From: Pieris napi
Lineage: Eukaryota > Arthropoda > Insecta > Lepidoptera > Pieridae
Assembly: GCF_905475465.1 (NCBI RefSeq)
Contig: NC_062250.1
Coordinates: forward strand, 4,734,501-4,798,500
Reading direction: 5' to 3'
Length of the DNA stretch: 64,000 nucleotides
Below, piece by piece: positions 23,101-35,700 of the stretch (the stretch's first letter is position 1; each line of letters starts with the position of its first letter). The notes beneath the pieces were generated by a model. The model made no database searches, was not told where the DNA came from, and was given only the letters and a program-made list of their open reading frames with translations. The translations under genes and the position numbers were made by a program.

Positions 23101-24868
23101 GATTGAGAAATGATCATGAAACAGATACAGAAGTCTAGCGCCACCTTTTTTCTTCTTTATGGGTTTGTAATATTAGAAACTGACTTAAATTGCTTTAGAT
23201 TAGAATAAATCCGACCGTGGGTAAGTGTCTCCTTCATTTCCTTTCAATGTTGTCTGTTTTGGGTTTGGTGCAGTAACTTTCTGCCAGCAATAACTACGAG
23301 ATGATTGCTATATATTATTTAGTACTACAGTCAAAATCTATTATTACGACATCGAAGGGACCACTCATATTTGGTCGTAAAAACCGATAGTCGTAACAGC
23401 CGATGACGTTGTTATTAAGTACCTAATATATACTTATTATTGAATGTGTGATTAATATACTCATGCATAAAATAAAACTACATTTTATTTTTTCACATGA
23501 AAATTATAATAAAAAGATATTACGTACATATTATTATCATTTTTCTATAGTAACAAAATCTGTTTTTTTTTAAGGCGGTCTATAGAATTCAGCCGGGACC
23601 TTTGATTTTGGTCAATATAACCGGTATGTTGTTGACGATGTCATCATAAACGGTTTTGACTGTAGTCTTAATTTGTGTTAAGTTTCTTTGTATAGGTACA
23701 TCATTGATGCTTGTTTGTTCTCGTATTTAGGCCATAAATTAAAGAATGTTGTGTCACGTATCTGTGAGACGTTTTAATCATCATTTCTAGCATAATTAAT
23801 ATTTTAAATTCTGTTTCAGATCCGAATGTTACCAATGTCTGCCCGTATGCGCTTAGCGTTTACGACTTACACACAAACCAAAGACTTAGAAGATACGTCT
23901 TCCGGCCTGAAGATATCGTACCAACGACCTTCATCGCCAACATAGCTTTAGACGAAGGTGACACCTGTGACGACTACTTCGCCTACTTTTCCGACGAACT
24001 GGGCTACGGTCTGATCACTTACTCTTGGGAACAAAACAAGTCGTGGCGATTCAGTCACGGATTTTTCCTGCCCGACCCCTTGGTTGGTGACTTCAATATC
24101 GCCGGCATGAACTTCCAATGGATCTCCGAAGGAATTTTCGGAATTTCCGCCTCACCAAAAGGACCCGATGGATTCAGAACTCTCTACTTCAGCCCGATAA
24201 CGAGCAACACAGAATTTGCTGTATCAACGCGTATTCTTAGGGATGAAACTAAAGTGAAAGGCTCTTACAAAGATTTCAAAGTTATTGGATCAAGAGGTCC
24301 CGATACTCACACAACCGCTAAAGTAGTGGATGATACAGGTGTTCAGCTATACAATTTAATTGATCAAAATGCCATTGGGTGCTGGAACACGCAACTGCCA
24401 ATGAAACCACAAAACACAGCTGTAGTTGATAGAGATGATGTTTCGATGATCTTCCCGTGCGATGTTAAAGTTGACGAAGGAAGAAACGTTTGGGTAATAT
24501 CAGACCGGATGTCCATATTCTTAGAATCTGAATTGGACTACAGTGATATAAATTTCAGAATTTTCACTGCCAACTTCGATGATCTGGTGCGTGGAACTGT
24601 CTGTGACCCAAGTATTACAACATATCAACAACCAAACTATCCCAACACTATTCCTCTCTATAAAAACTTCCCTTCAAGTACACCACGAGTTAGAACAGGT
24701 TTTACATCTTCGCTAAACTCAGTAGGTCCACAGAAGTTTATAAATGATGCCAATCCAACTTTTAACAACTATAATCCCCAACAAAACCAGCCCTATTTAT
24801 TCCCTACTGCAAAATCCCTGTCTACAACAAGGAACCCCTGGTGGATCACAAATAATTATTCATATTAA
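17124..24868 (+). CDS. yellow: Yellow protein (MRJP/Yellow family), 3 exons, 487 aa
   Basis: Exons are 17124-17349, 22620-22808 and 23820-24868, joined in frame by GT/AG sites (both introns phase 1); 1464 nt give 487 residues plus stop. Residues 1-17 form a signal peptide ending ATISA, so the product is secreted. The MRJP domain fills most of exon 3. Diagnostic matches to Drosophila Yellow are RELYSWN, ALPVGIERWRNKLFVSVPRW, CDRLWVLDVGT, ELGYGLITYSWEQNKSWRFS, LIDQNAIGCW and SDRM...LDYSDINFRI. The low-complexity Asn/Pro-rich C-terminus ending near NPWW also resembles Yellow itself rather than other paralogs. N-glycosylation sequons NVT and NKS are present. In insects Yellow is an extracellular cuticle-associated protein needed for black melanin patterning; its biochemical activity is unsettled. 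The gene appears intact. Introns carry SINEs and MITEs. Confidence 0.93.
20305..20855. mobile_element. pogo/Tigger-like MITE in yellow intron 1
   Basis: The left end, after TA, is CAGTGGAATCCCGATAACTC; the right end is GTTCGAGTTAGTGCGATTCC followed by ACATA. These are the inverted ends typical of Tigger/pogo non-autonomous elements (CAGTGGAA-CC-CGATAACTCG). Internal repeats of CGAGTTA/TTCGACTTA occur. The arms are degenerate, so this is an older copy, and no transposase frame is present. Confidence 0.7.
20995..21105 (-). mobile_element. LINE tail fragment in yellow intron 1, minus strand
   Basis: The reverse reading gives AAGAAAAGAGCGTACCAATT, CTTAAAAGGACGGCAACGCA and a poly-A end (TTTTTTTTT on the + strand at 20992). 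It belongs to the tail family at 7962. Confidence 0.65.
21768..21832. repeat. AT-only palindrome
   Basis: AATATTTTGTTATATTTATA and its mirror TATAAATATATAACAAAATATT form arms of about 22 bp around a TATATATA core. It can form a hairpin or cruciform. It may be a decayed element or a simple-sequence fold-back. Confidence 0.7.
21990..22095 (+). mobile_element. LINE tail fragment in yellow intron 1
   Basis: AAAGGCCGACAACGCACTCG, then CGAGCCCTCTAGCAGTGTCC, CCCGTTTGCCCCTGTTCTAT and an A-run. Same tail family as 7962. Confidence 0.65.
22893..23148 (+). mobile_element. tRNA-derived SINE in yellow intron 2
   Basis: Begins AGATTGGCCTTAAGCATGCG, has the B box GGTTCGGTCCCC, and continues to the AGCGCCACC tail. 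The head lacks CAGTG and some A-box bases. It lies 85 bp downstream of the exon 2 donor. Confidence 0.8.
23328..23662. mobile_element. 335-bp Tc1/pogo-like MITE in yellow intron 2
   Basis: The left end CAGTCAAAATCTATTATTAC and the right end CGGTTTTGACTG are inverted copies, flanked by TA on both sides (23326-23327 and 23663-23664). ACGACATCG near the left is mirrored by CGATGTCAT near the right. No coding region. It ends about 157 bp before exon 3. Confidence 0.75.
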
Positions 24869-25808
24869 GTTTGATTCAAGATTTTCATATAACGATGAAA
24901 ATGAATGAATTACACCTATGAAATGTCTGCGGAATATGGAGTTATAGTTCATATGAAATGTCTTTAAATGGTTTAAAGGTGTCAACCATAATGACACTTC
25001 ACATGTTACGATAAGCTTAGTACTAATGTTGTTTTGTTTTTAAATTAATCTTTAGTAGTCCTTACCCTTTGGAGTAGAGACTCATAGGCCGTGAGGTTCA
25101 AGTGCACAGGTGACCCCAGAGCTGGTACTTTCGTCGCTCAACGAATAAGTATCGCAATACAGCGAGGAAATGCTGCCACGTTATAGGTACACTGCCACGG
25201 GGACCAAACTTTTTAAATTTGTTTTTATTTTCTTTAGTTGAAATTGATGTAAATACCAAAGACAGTAAAATGGGTTTTAAGTATCGTGAAGACCAGATAT
25301 AGTATGAAAAAATTCAATTGACATTTTATATGAATTATAATTCCTTTTTGTTTGATTACATATTATTTATTTGTAGTACATATGCTATAAAAATATAGCA
25401 ACAAATGTTACTATAAAATCCAAACTGCTTTTTGTAGATAGCAATTTTTATACATAAGAAATTTGTATATTTAATTATGATTGTAAGAAATATATAATTT
25501 ATAGTGCACCCTGAGTTTTAAATACCTATCCCATATTCCTCCACATTGGGTAGAAACAATAATGTGTTAATTTTTTCATTATTCATTATTTTAATTGAAC
25601 CCAGGAACAACTAAAATTGACCAAAAAAGATGAAATTTACTCTGATTATAAGATTCGGATACAATTTTCCTTGCCGCTCCAAGGTCATTAATTTTATCAC
25701 TTGCAAACAAATTTTCGCTTCAGTCGATAAAATGTTATATTTATTATTTAAATTTCGAAATTTTTACCGTTTTAACATGTTTTTATTTTTTTATTTAAAA
25801 AAAAAAAG
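24869..25808 (+). other. yellow 3' UTR and downstream spacer
   Basis: This follows the TAA at 24866-24868. I find no canonical AATAAA in the first 700 bp, so the cleavage site cannot be placed. The sequence is AT-rich with no further coding region. Confidence 0.5.
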
Positions 25809-26106
25809 GAGCAATGTTGACATAGTGGCTTCAGCGTGCGACTCTCATATCTGAGGTCGTGGGTTCGATCCCCGGCTGTGCACCAATGGACTTTCTTTCT
25901 ATGTGCGCATTTAACATTTCGAACGGCGAAGGAAAACATCGTGAGGAAACCGACATGTCTTAGACCCAAAAATTCGACGGCGTGTGTCAGGCACTGGAGG
26001 CTGATCACCTACTTGCCTATTACATTTAAAAATGTGTGATCATGAAACAGATTCAGAAATCTGAGGCCAAGACCTAAAGAGGTTGAAGCGCCACTGATTT
26101 ATTTAT
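25809..26106 (+). mobile_element. tRNA-derived SINE, full length
   Basis: CAATGTTGACATAGTGGCTT (A-box side), GGTTCGATCCCC (B box), ATCGTGAGGAAACCGACATG and the tail GAAGCGCCACTGATTTATTT are all present. It lies between yellow and PAT-A. Confidence 0.85.
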
Positions 26107-26777
26107 TTTAACACGTTTTAAAAACGCACTGTACTGGTTTTTAAGGCACTGGAGTCCTCCTTAAAGAATTGAAAACATACTTAAACGTTTAAAACGAAGC
26201 AGGTTTAAGATACGTCTCATTAAGAATATATACACATATATGAGAAAATATAGTAACTAGTACTCGTAATACAATAATACATTGGGCATGCTTATAACTT
26301 ATTAGATAGAAACACTAATACATATTTTTTTAATGAAGGTTATATAAATCAGAGATGTGAAATATCAAAAAACACGTATACTTCTAATGAAACCTTCAAT
26401 CCTGCTATCTCGTAAAAACTTTATCAAAGCCATAATAACTTTATTGCCCCTTCTTAATATTTAATCCGCTGAATAAATCAAAACAACTTCAGCATACATT
26501 TCATAGATGTCATTGCTTGTTAAATAAAACGCAGACAGCGCTTGATAATTTGCTTGACGTTAGTCGCAGAATTTCTATACATACGTAGTGTCAAAGTTAG
26601 CGAGGAAACAACGTATTCTGTCAGCACATTATTGAATGAACACGTCAATTAACGTCGTTCCAAATTTAAATGAAATGATTATTACAATTAAAACCAAATC
26701 AGTCAAAGAGGTTTAAATTAATTTACCATAGTGATTATTACGTGTCTAATCACGGCTGTGAGGCTACAGAAAAAGAA

Positions 26778-29700
26778 ATGAGTGAAAAAGTTAATATGTC
26801 CGAAACGAAGGAAGGTGAATATAATCCCTACGAACACAGGAAAGTCCTCAAGCCCAGTTCGTAAGTAATTTTGATGTTAATTTAATAAGTAATGTTAACC
26901 GTTGTACCTACCCGCAAATTAAAAAAAAATTAAAAATAGGGTATCCCGGTGTCGGAACAGGTACATCAATTGCCGATGGCTCTTTCAAACGGGTAATAAA
27001 AAGGGGCAGTCGTGGTCCCAATAGGCATAACTATGATCAGGACCTGGCCTTTGTTCTGTTTGCAGACACACGCTTGTCCAGTTCGTCTCCTGTACGATGT
27101 ACTCGTAATCCCTGAAACCGGTTTTGAATATTTCACCAGTCCATAGATAAATTTCATTAATATAAAGTTCAATAATATTTATTTCATTAATACAAAATTC
27201 ATTAATATAAATTTCATTAATTAAAAATTCATTAATACTTTTCCGTTTACACGCGAAGGAAATCAACAAAAAATATGTGTTTGAAATGTTTTGGAAATTG
27301 GATGACTAATTGTTGACCTCCATCAATGACATGAAACTCTTGAATATAATTTGTACGTTTTATCAAAAAACATAAGCATTGTGTCACCTAACCGCCAAAT
27401 AGTATACCTATTCTCAATAAAGGTTTACACTATGGAGTATATATGCATGATATTCTAAAAGAATACAATTCCATAAACAATAAATTCTATTCCAAAGCTA
27501 TTTCTAGTTCATGTTGCATTCGGACCTAAAATTATCATAACTATATAATCCATCAATGCATAACCTAAATACCTGTTAGGTACCCACTTATTTTTATCGA
27601 ATGCCTTGAAAGTAAGCCTTGAAATATGTAAATTAATTAACCACAATATATAATAATGAATTTAAGGTTGCACTTTAACTATAACCACAACAGTATGAAA
27701 TTAACTAGACTGCGCCAGCTAATTAGACTAACCAATTTATTTTGAATTTCATTGAGACATCAGTTTAAACTAAATAAAATTACTCGTTATACAAAATCGA
27801 TATGCATATATTTAAACGTGCTTTCGTATCACATTTGACAGTTAGAGGTCATAGACGTTACATATTAGGGCTGGCCCTCAGCTAGTAACTAAGTAATGAT
27901 GGTAATGCGCTAAGGACTCAAAAGCCGTATCAGCGTTCATGAACACTCTAAAAGCGAGGCAACCTTATTTTTTATTTATTTCGTAATCCTACAGCTAACA
28001 TAAATTATATATAACTAAAAACAATTATACTAAAGATATAGCCAAATATGGAATACAATAAAAAATGATTAAATAATTTAACTAAGTAATACCAAATTCG
28101 GCTGTGTTGTGTGATGGTGTGAAAGTGAGGGATTGTACGTGAGGGTGTGTGTGTGAAGTGTGCTCATTATGCATAATGAGCACACTCCACACACACACAT
28201 ACACACACATAAATAACCTGCAGGTTATTTAGCGCTTTGGATATTCTTAATACCTACTCCTTTAAAGCATGTTCCGCGATAGCTTAAACAAATCAAGGCT
28301 TGAATAGTGGTCCTTGTATATCCGGGCTGCGCGATACAAAACTGAGTTTTCATTGGTGCCTTGTAGGACATGACTATAAGATCATTTTGTAAATATAATC
28401 TTTTTTTTTTTATTAACGCAGCATGTATGTATGGCTATATGTATATGCAAATAAACCATAAAGATTACTGTTATATTTTATATGTTAAGGTTACTTAAAG
28501 AATTATGTCCTAATGGTAATTAGATTAAATTGTTTATATAGCAATTATGTAATAGATAAGTACATCTTTTCTTTCAGCTTAGGTTATAACTTTCTATCAC
28601 TTTTACAAGATAAATATTTATAAAATAAACAGTGTTTTATAATGTTTTTTGGTTTGGGCGTAATATTTTTGTATCTGTTTCATGATATTTTTTTTCTAAT
28701 ACTTTTTTTTCTAATATCTAACACCGCCATCTTTTTGGATAAGACAGTTTCCTCACGATAAGGAAGCCTGAAACATATCGTTCGAAAGATATAAACCGCC
28801 AGTTGCCCTTCTTTTCATTTATTTATTTTAATTTTACTGTATTACTGCTACGAATAATAATAAATCATATTTATGCGTGGTTACAAATAATCTATGCTAA
28901 ATTATTGCGTATCTGAAGTCAAGTGGCCTCATATCGATATCCGTGGACTAGCAAACACTAAATATAATATTTTATCAAGTAATAGCTGTATTACACAAAC
29001 TAGACAGCTTAAATTGAGAATCTAACGCAGTATATATATTTTACTTATCAGATCGTCCCTTGTATGTTTCATTTATTAACACTATAAAGTAATAGTATGA
29101 ATAGTAACAAGATATATCAATAGTGATAAAAGGGCCTGGGACTATACTAGTGCTAGACGGGCTACTTCTAATTAATTTGCGATATTTGTTTTAAAATAAG
29201 TGTTGTTTGATGATTTGCTATTTTAAAAGAGTACCGAGAGTTTTTTACGCCGGCCTACTCCCTCTGTCTTCTTTGCCGATGAGTAGGGATGTATCATGTA
29301 TCTTATGTTCCATAATAAACATATGTTGTTTTTTATTTTTTATTGGAATTTAACCCTCATTTTATGTTTTGTGTTTAATCTAATTGAGCAGTGTTGGCCT
29401 AGCAGCTTCAGCGTGCGACTCACATCCCTGAGGTCGTAGGTTCGATCCCCGGCTGTGACTTTCTTTCTATGTGCGCATCTAACATTTGTTAAAACACGTG
29501 TTTTCATTTTGTTATCATTATACAAGTGCGATTTTATTTTTACAATTGTTATAATTGTTGTTACAATTTTATATGTGCGTCTGAATTATAATCAGAAGTG
29601 ATTTAAATTGAATATTTAAATCAATACTACTCAATATTAGAAAATAATAATAAATATAAATATAATATTAATAAATATTTATTTATTTAATTTTTCAAAT

Positions 29701-32700
29701 GTAAACTGAACTTTATTGACTTTAATGACTCCTTTTCCAGTCTTTGATTATTTAATTGTAATTATTTGCATGCAATCAAAAACTATTTTTAATAATGGCA
29801 AAGAAGTATTACTTCTTACGCGCGTACATAAGTACACGCACCCTTTTTTGGCTTACTTATAATTAAATACATTTTTATTGTTTACAATATAATTTGTCAT
29901 TATTTCATCTGTGTTTCAGGGATTTCAGAGCTACTGCAAACATCATTAAAGCATCTTTGGGTTCCGGCCTCTTAGCTGGCCCACTCGCGTTCTCCAACTC
30001 TGGATGGGCAATTGGTATAATAGGCACCTTCCTTATTGGTATCATATGTGGGCATTGTATTCATATTCTCGTAAGTTTATATATTTAATAATACAAATAT
30101 ATAATTCTACGTATGTTTATTTTGTGAATCGATTTTATTTGTATTGAAATTATCTGTATGCCACAAAATAACAATGTAAGATTTGCAACAAGATTTCTCA
30201 TTTTTCTTGAAATTATGATTGAATTCACACATTATGTATATCAAATAAGCATGATTTTCACTTTATAAATACTATGAAATAAATTGTTAATTTAATAACA
30301 CATATATATACCTACAAAGTGGATAAATAGAAAACTAAAATAAATTTGAAAAGTTTTTTTAAGAAAAGTGGCAGTGTAGGTACGTCGTTTAAATATTAGT
30401 TTTAACATAATGATGAAAATATAACACTATTTCAGCTTTCAAAATCGATAAATTCTCATCTAAAATCGTAATTTGTTCCCGAAATAAGTTCTTATTCCAA
30501 TAAATATTTTGTATGTTACATTTTATTCGATTTCCATTCAAGGTAAAAACTTCTAGAGGCTGTTGTAAAATAGAAAAGAAACCTCAGTTAAACTATGCCG
30601 AGACTTGCGAGTCTGCCTTCGCAAATGGACCTAAATGTCTACGGCGCTATGCAAAAACCGCCAGGTAATATACAATTTGAATATTTAATATCGATTTCGT
30701 AACAAATATCTTACATTATTAGAATTACCAACTAGCCCTGATTGAGTTTGGGATCATAACTTACAGGCCTTTAATAACTTTCGACCACTTTATTGCTACA
30801 TCTTCTTCTGAGTCTTCATTACTGAAGGTCTTACCTGCCTTGAAAACCCCTAACTGATACGTCGACTTGGTGCGTCCCTATCCCTATCCTCATGTCTTCG
30901 GGCATTAGGAATTTGGAGACCCATAATTGGTCAGACCAACGGGCAGGCACTTCACCCCGACTTCTCCTACCATCACTCCTCCCTGCCCAGTTTGTTGATT
31001 GGCCAAGCTAACTTATTGTTCCATAATTAAGTAAATGCTTTAATTCATACTGTACAGAGAACTTCTTAAATAATTTTTCGGAATTTTATTTTTTTATAAG
31101 TAATCTTACAGCTACAGTAGCAAAGCCAAAACAGATTTTATTGCTAAACAAAATATAAAAAAACATAAGTCAATTAAAACACATATACATAAAGTACAAA
31201 GTACATAAGTACGTATTCGGATTAATACCTGCAGCTGAGTTTCATCATCGGACGTCGAGGCAGAATACGATATTCCACCCGTATCACCTCGACGTCCGCC
31301 GTTTCACAACTCAGCGTTTTTCAAGGCAGTTTTTTCCGCACACCACCACTATGTGGAACCAGCTGCCCACTGAAGTATTTCTGAACCAATTCGACTTAGG
31401 ATCCTTCAAGAAAAGAGCATTGAGAGTGTCCATGAGCGGACATCACTTAACATCAGATGAGCCGTTCTATAAAAAAAAATACATAAAAAACAAGAAAACT
31501 TAAATTAAACATTTTCCTACCTGTATCTAGGTTTCTCCTTAGTGGCTTAAGCGTTCTTTCTAACCTATGGTTGTGTGCAAATCCCTTCTGTGCACAAAAA
31601 CATCAAAGAAACAAATGCAATCCCACAAGAACCACACAGGGTAGTCCACTGCATTATTATTATTAATTTGATACTTGGGAACTAAATAAATAGATCTACA
31701 CTTTTTTCATTACAGCATTATAGCGGAGTTTTCGCTATTATCAACTTACGTTGGCGTTTGTTGTATTTACACAGTTCTTATATCGGATTCTATCAAACAG
31801 GTTAGTAATTACAATATTATTCTAGAAATCTTTATTTAGTTATTTAAAGATTTTTTTTAAATTTCATATATCTATTTAAATAAAAATGAATTGCAAAATA
31901 ACTTGAAGACGGCTGGACCAATTCGAGTCTTTTTTTAAATTTGTTCTTGAACTCTGAGGAAAAGTATCTATGGGGAGGAAAGTAAAATGTTCCATATGTA
32001 GCCACTAAAAAGGTAGTCTAATTAAAAAATCATATTAAGGCGTAACGAAGCTAGGTGGAAATAAAATACAATCTTTGATCCCATTAGATATTTGCAATAT
32101 CAACGACCTTATTATAAAACGTAAAGCAAGCTATTTCCATGGTTACCATTATTTTTATGTGGAAATAATATCGTAACAAAGGTAATTACACTAACCTATC
32201 CACGTTTTATAAGGCCGTAAATCAGTGTCTATCTCGTTGTCTAGGATTCCGACATCACACTACGAAAGAGAAATCAGACAAAATATTTAGATTAAATTTA
32301 CCCTTAAATTTGTACATACTCTTTTCAAACTATGCTCAACTATTCTACGGCACTTTAGGTCACGGGCGCGTATAAAATAATCAAAAAGAGAAATATGCAA
32401 GCGAATAATCCATTAAAGTGTATAGTAAAATGCTAATAAACTATGAAAAGGAAAAAAATATGCGCTCGTCTTACAGAGTCTTACTGCCTTTCAAACTAAA
32501 CATTAATAACTTATCACTTCTATCATTAAAATGCAATTATTTTCCATCCGAGATTTAAGGCTGAGATTCAGATACGTTATTGTAAGCCAAAGTCCGGGCA
32601 AAATCAGAGACACTTGTCAAACTTCGCGAAGTCTACTTTCTATTGTTTTCAGTAATACTTTATACTAATCTGTGAAGTCATATAAAATGGTTGTAATTTA

Positions 32701-35700
32701 TTCATTGTAAAAATATGTTTAAACATATTAATATGATCTGAGACTAGAACTGTAAGAAAAAAGTAAGTTACTAGTTAAAAGAATTATTAACAAATAAAGT
32801 AGAAATAAAAAAATATATTTAAAAGTTTTATTTGTGTAATTTGTTAAACATTACATATTTCATTATTATATGTATTTTTAATTACACAATTGTCCGTTTG
32901 TTGGCGCCAGTTTCGCATTAGTCTCGCTCAAGTTGCCGATTTCCACATTTGGCTCAAATAAGCCCAAGACTTCAAGCATTTCTGAATATTGTGTATGGCA
33001 AACTTCTTGAGCATTAAACAAGGGAGTGGGGGAAAGTTTGCACATCGCGGGACACAAACGTCAACTGATTTACCAATCACGTGATCCACACGTCACTATC
33101 CCGCCGCCGCGCACCATAAGTGTTACCTAAAAATCGCTTGCGCAGGCAAGGACATTTGTTCAAGATGTTTGCCAGTATCTGTATACGATAGATTTTGATA
33201 TACAAAAGTCATATTTAGTTTCTAAATCTGACTTTCCCTAAACCCTAAGAACCTTATGATTTTGAGTCGAATGAGCTAGCTGCAACCTAATGGTCATTTT
33301 ATCTTTTTTTTCAGTTAATAGATAGATACGTACCTGGCGTTGTTCTACCCGTAGAGTATTACTGCTTGATTACATTAGTGCCATTATGTTTACTATGCCA
33401 AGTGAAATACTTGAAATGGCTCGCGATATTCTCGTTGCTGGCAAATTTGTTCCTCGTCGCAACCTACGTGATTTGCCTCTACTATATATTTGGGGATGAG
33501 ATAAATTTTTCAGACAAGAAAATCGTCGGTGACCCGGCCAGACTCCCAGCTTTTATGTCGTAAGTACTTTAATACTAGAGATATGAGACTGCAGGAATGG
33601 CCAGTCTAACCACTGACTGGCCCCATCCATTTAGACTTTAATATTGAGATTTTGTTATTAAGTTTACCTTTTTTGCTATTATGTTTGTTATTTCAGCCCT
33701 GCGATTCTGTAACTCGGCGGTCGCTCTCAAATCAGTCGTGAAGCAGTCATTTTATGATTTGGCATTCTGAAAAGATGGGAGCTTGTAGTTTATTGTTTAT
33801 CAGAATGCCAAATCATAAAATGACTGCTTCACGACTGATTTGACAGCGACCGCCGATGCGAAAACCGCTGTGTGAGTTCTAAAAGTGAGTTACAGAATCG
33901 CAGGGCAGTACTCATGTCAACTCCGTTAGTTTTATTAAATAAACAAAATAAATTACCCAGAAATTCGATTTCGTCGTTTGTATTTCATACAATAAAAGTA
34001 CGTCATATTGAGCCAAAGCCCATTTTTTTTATCCAAAATTTTGTGTTTTAAACGTCAAATAAACATTATTTTTTCTTAATTTAGCTGCAGGCTGATGTTA
34101 AGTGATACATGCCTGTGGAAACTCACATTGCCAGAACACTCGCAAATGCGTCACCGACCTAACAACGAATAACTAAACCTTTTTCAGAACTGTTATCTTC
34201 GCAATGGAGGGAATTGGATTAGTGATGCCCGTTGAGAATGCGATGAAGAAACCTCAGAACTTTCTTGGTTGCCCCAGTGTTCTTGTAGTGGCGATGTCTG
34301 CCATTGTCTTCTTTTACAGCACCCTTGGGCTCTTCGGTTACTTCCGATACGGGGACCTTGCAAGGGGATCCATCACTCTTAATCTTCCTATAGATGACTG
34401 GTGGGTTATTAATTTAAATATTAAAAAAAGTTACTCTTTAAATTGACCTAACCAAGAATGAAACTCATTACTTAGAATGAAGCACAAACATTGTAACGGT
34501 CTTACATTTATCTTGAATTTTTTTTTTTAATTTGTCAACTGCATTTTATGTTTTTTTGTGTATTTGTTTTGATATTATTATAAATGTAGCTGTGGGAATA
34601 CTGGAAATAAAATAATAGACACAAATTTCCCTGTTGAAGCGAACTAATATATACACGTGGAAATTATTACTACACAAACCAGTGACCAAAAGTTTTTTTT
34701 TTTTTTTTAATCTTTGGACACGATTTTATTAACAGACCTGGTAAATAGTTTCAAATGTAGACATATAACCGACCAACCATGGCCATTCAAAATAAAAGAT
34801 TGATTATAATATTATGTTCAGGACAATATAAACTTAAACATATGTAGACTCCATCTTTAACGATTCGTACTAAATAAAAGTATACTTTTCTAAGAATTAT
34901 AAGCAATATTATGTGTTTACCTAATTCCATATCTAAATACAGATTAATCTGCTAAGCTTATACTTCAAGAACCACTCCGACATTGTTATCAGATATGTAT
35001 TAACATTCCACTTTTAATTATCACTAAGAGGCGTTAGTGTAATTCATGTTCAGTTACGTCCTTGATGAAAGAATACACTCATTATTTAGATTATAAGTGT
35101 ATACATTATTTATTCGTCGACTTAACACTAATTGAGGCATCGTCTTCGTGATTCAGAAAAGCCTATATCAAGGTCAAAAAGGTCGTAATGGACAACTTTC
35201 GCATTCCGTTATGATGACATTATAATTTTTGACAAAAAAGGAACCAAATTTACAATAAATCATGGTCATGACATCGAATAGCTTGGATTTAAATAGTTAC
35301 TGAACGAAAACTCTGTTGACCTGGTGAGTGTGGAGGGAAGGCATTGGATGCAAAGCGTGGGGAACTAGTCGTACTGGGAGTCGTAAATGTGGGGGAGAGG
35401 TCTATGTCCAGCAGTGAACGTTAGACCGAAATGAACGAACGAATGATAACTAGTCATCACATTATTGTATGTCTTCCTCGTGGTCTTCATTACTGAAAGT
35501 CGTGCCTATCTTGAAAAGCTAACTGATACGTCGACTTACTGCCTCCACAACACTCTATCCTTGTCTCGAGGCATTAGGGAACCTTCACCATTATGATGAT
35601 GTTAATTGCAACAAAGAGAGAATCCATAGATGCACAGCCAGGACTTGAAAGCATGGCTTCTGAGTCAGGAGTCTCTTTATTAAACCAAACATAATTTACT

